Positions 5,903 through 7,384 of a stretch of DNA of 7,384 bases are shown piece by piece. The first letter of the stretch is position 1; each line of letters begins with the position of its first letter. Both the position numbers and the translations under genes were made by a program. A model generated the notes under the pieces. The model was not told where the DNA came from. It searched no databases and was given only the letters and a program-made list of their open reading frames with translations. This DNA comes from an uncultured Clostridia bacterium (GTDB lineage: Bacteria; Bacillota; Clostridia; TANB77; CAG-508), in the NCBI GenBank assembly GCA_934167685.1, contig CAKPLQ010000052.1, positions 1 to 7,384 on the forward strand, given 5' to 3'.

Positions 5903-7384
5903 TTATTGACTAGTGGCATTGTTTTCTTCTGTTGTATTACTTGTGGTATTATTTGTAGTACTATTTGTCGAGCTATTAGTATTAGCATTACTATTATTAG
6001 TATTTGAATTTGTATTACCATTATTGGTATTAGTATTTGAGTTCGTGCTTGTATTTGTATTCGTATTTGTCTTATTTGTATTCGTATTTGTCTTATTTGT
6101 ATTTTCTGTACTAGTGTTATTAGTAGTATTTGTTGTATTTTTATTTGGTTGTGTTTCAGTTTCATTTGTAGTATTTTTAGGTGTTGATGTTGTTTGCTGA
6201 GTTTGTTGTATATCAACTTGTTGTGGGTCAACAGCATCAATATCATGTGTAATATCTTGAATTGTATCTTGTTTATTTGGTTTTGTTTCTTTTTGTTCTT
6301 GTTTTAATTCTATACCAGAATGTTTATCACATAATTGTGGTACAGTATTTTTCAAGAAATATTCTGTATATACATTTGTGCATCCCGTTGTAGCAACTTT
6401 TCCAGTATCAGCACATATATTGCAACTATATACTGAACTTGGCTTTTCATATGTTGCACTCTTTAATCCTGCATGAATTTTAGACATTACATTTGCCCAT
6501 AATAATCCTGCCGGATTTCTTTTATTAAATTCTATTGTTTCATTTTCATCAAACCCATACCAGGTAGCCGCTGTGTAATATGGCGTAAAGCCACAAAGCC
6601 ATCTATCATAGTTTTCATCTGTCGTTCCTGTTTTGGCAGATACATCAACACCCGAAATTTTACAATATGATGCGGTTCCTTTTGTTCCTTGCACTGGTTG
6701 AGTTAATATTTCTTTAACTATATATGCAACCTCTTTTGAAACCACTCTTCTTTTGCTTTGCTTTGCTTTTAAAATAGTTACTTGGGCATTATTATTTGCG
6801 GTTGTATAAAAAGTAGGTTCTATATACACACCATCATTTGCAATCATAGCATAACCTGCAGCCATTTCTAATGGACTTATTCCTTTTTGCAATCCTCCTA
6901 ATGCTAATACAAGTGTTTCATCCTCTTTAGTTAATGAGCTTATGCCCATCTTTTTTAAATAATTGATAGAGTTGATTGGTTTTAATTCTTGCATTATTTC
7001 TACAAACGGAATATTTTGTGAAGATTCTACAGCTCTTCTTACTGTTATTTCTCCTAATGGTTTATTATAATCTGTTGGATGATAACCATTTGCAAAGTCT
7101 TGTTCACTATCATCATATATAGATGCTGCTGTAATTATTTTTTTATCTATTGCTGGTATTAATACTGATAGTGGTTTTATAGAAGAACCTGTTTGTCTAA
7201 CACTCTGTGTTGCCCTATTTAATGGTCTTACTTCTGTTTTCTTTCCTAGGCCTCCCACACATCCTATAACATTTCCTGTAGTGTGGTCTATAATTACCAT
7301 CGCAGCTTGTGATGGACTTCCTCCATCTTTTTTAGATTGTATTTGATATTTTGATTTTTCAAATTCTTTTTCTGTTGTTTCTTG
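5903..7384 (-). CDS. Class A penicillin-binding protein, transpeptidase part with long Asn/Thr-rich tail (5' end outside window)
   Basis: The frame stays open through the right window edge (493 residues seen), so the start and the expected N-terminal membrane segment and GT51 glycosyltransferase domain are missing. Class A PBPs polymerise and cross-link peptidoglycan outside the membrane. In visible-fragment numbering, the penicillin-binding motifs are SSIK (67-70, nucleophile Ser67), SQN (122-124) and KTGT (251-254). Family signatures include AVMVIID-like 'AAMVIIDHTTG' before the active site, ALGGLQKGISPLEMAAGYA and DRWLCGFTPYYTAATWYG. The domain closes with the usual Cys-containing segment (CNIC, TGC, YFLKNTVPQLCDKH; about 321-355). 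About 135 further residues are a Gln-rich then Asn/Thr-rich low-complexity tail (from about 361 to the TAA at 5903), longer than in many relatives. It may span or bind the cell wall. A catalytically inactive paralogue is unlikely because all three motifs are intact. Confidence 0.93.
   Translation of the reverse strand, partial: QETTEKEFEKSKYQIQSKKDGGSPSQAAMVIIDHTTGNVIGCVGGLGKKTEVRPLNRATQSVRQTGSSIKPLSVLIPAIDKKIITAASIYDDSEQDFANGYHPTDYNKPLGEITVRRAVESSQNIPFVEIMQELKPINSINYLKKMGISSLTKEDETLVLALGGLQKGISPLEMAAGYAMIANDGVYIEPTFYTTANNNAQVTILKAKQSKRRVVSKEVAYIVKEILTQPVQGTKGTASYCKISGVDVSAKTGTTDENYDRWLCGFTPYYTAATWYGFDENETIEFNKRNPAGLLWANVMSKIHAGLKSATYEKPSSVYSCNICADTGKVATTGCTNVYTEYFLKNTVPQLCDKHSGIELKQEQKETKPNKQDTIQDITHDIDAVDPQQVDIQQTQQTTSTPKNTTNETETQPNKNTTNTTNNTSTENTNKTNTNTNKTNTNTNTSTNSNTNTNNGNTNSNTNNSNANTNSSTNSTTNNTTSNTTEENNATSQ
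6057..6103 (-). repeat. 21-bp exact tandem repeat in the PBP tail
   Basis: Two identical 21-bp units (6057-6077 and 6078-6098) are followed by a 5-base partial third copy. Each encodes seven residues of Asn, Thr and Lys (the NKTNTNT pattern). It lies in a wider stretch (5906 to about 6205) of degenerate Asn/Thr codons, so the tail is prone to slippage in multiples of three. Confidence 0.8.

Noticed and set aside
5836..6246. Minus-strand frame of 136 codons overlapping the PBP tail
   Set aside because: It is a shifted frame of the Asn/Thr repeat (Ile/Gln-rich translation) and runs across the glgP promoter; the PBP frame is the continuation of a recognised domain.

Overview
The window is AT-rich (roughly 70% A+T by eye). 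It carries five protein genes, all on the minus strand and densely packed, with short AT-rich gaps, strong Shine-Dalgarno sequences and sigma-A type promoters. A sortase, a class A penicillin-binding protein and lysine/asparagine-rich surface proteins point to a Gram-positive, low-GC member of the Bacillota, most likely a Clostridia-type anaerobe. That assignment is inference from composition and gene types; there is no rRNA or other taxonomic marker.

In the direction of transcription (right to left), the window opens inside a class A penicillin-binding protein gene (7384 to 5903, 5' end missing). The part seen is the transpeptidase domain with its SxxK, SxN and KTG motifs, followed by a Cys-rich end and a long Asn/Thr-rich tail. 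After a 125 bp gap with a near-consensus promoter comes glgP (5777 to 3213), a complete alpha-glucan phosphorylase of the DUF3417-containing type. It ends at a clear intrinsic terminator.

Immediately past that terminator a second strong promoter (TTTACA, 17 bp, TATAAT) drives a three-gene cell-surface module. It starts with a secreted protein of unknown family with a C-terminal LPITY/hydrophobic/charged tail resembling a sortase sorting signal (3080 to 2052). Next is a sortase (2065 to 1451) whose start overlaps the preceding gene by 14 bp. Last is a large membrane-anchored protein with an Asn-rich repeat linker followed by DUF11-type beta-sandwich repeats (1429 to beyond position 1, 3' end missing).

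The 21 bp between the sortase stop and the last gene's start codon is a perfect 7-7-7 hairpin with the ribosome binding site in its loop. The working picture is a wall-assembly neighbourhood: a peptidoglycan synthase, an unrelated glycogen-catabolic gene with its own promoter and terminator, and a co-transcribed sortase/substrate operon. No mobile element, CRISPR array, tRNA or rRNA gene was seen. The most interesting part is the sortase module, with its unrecognised substrate-like protein and the unusual gap before the DUF11 gene.
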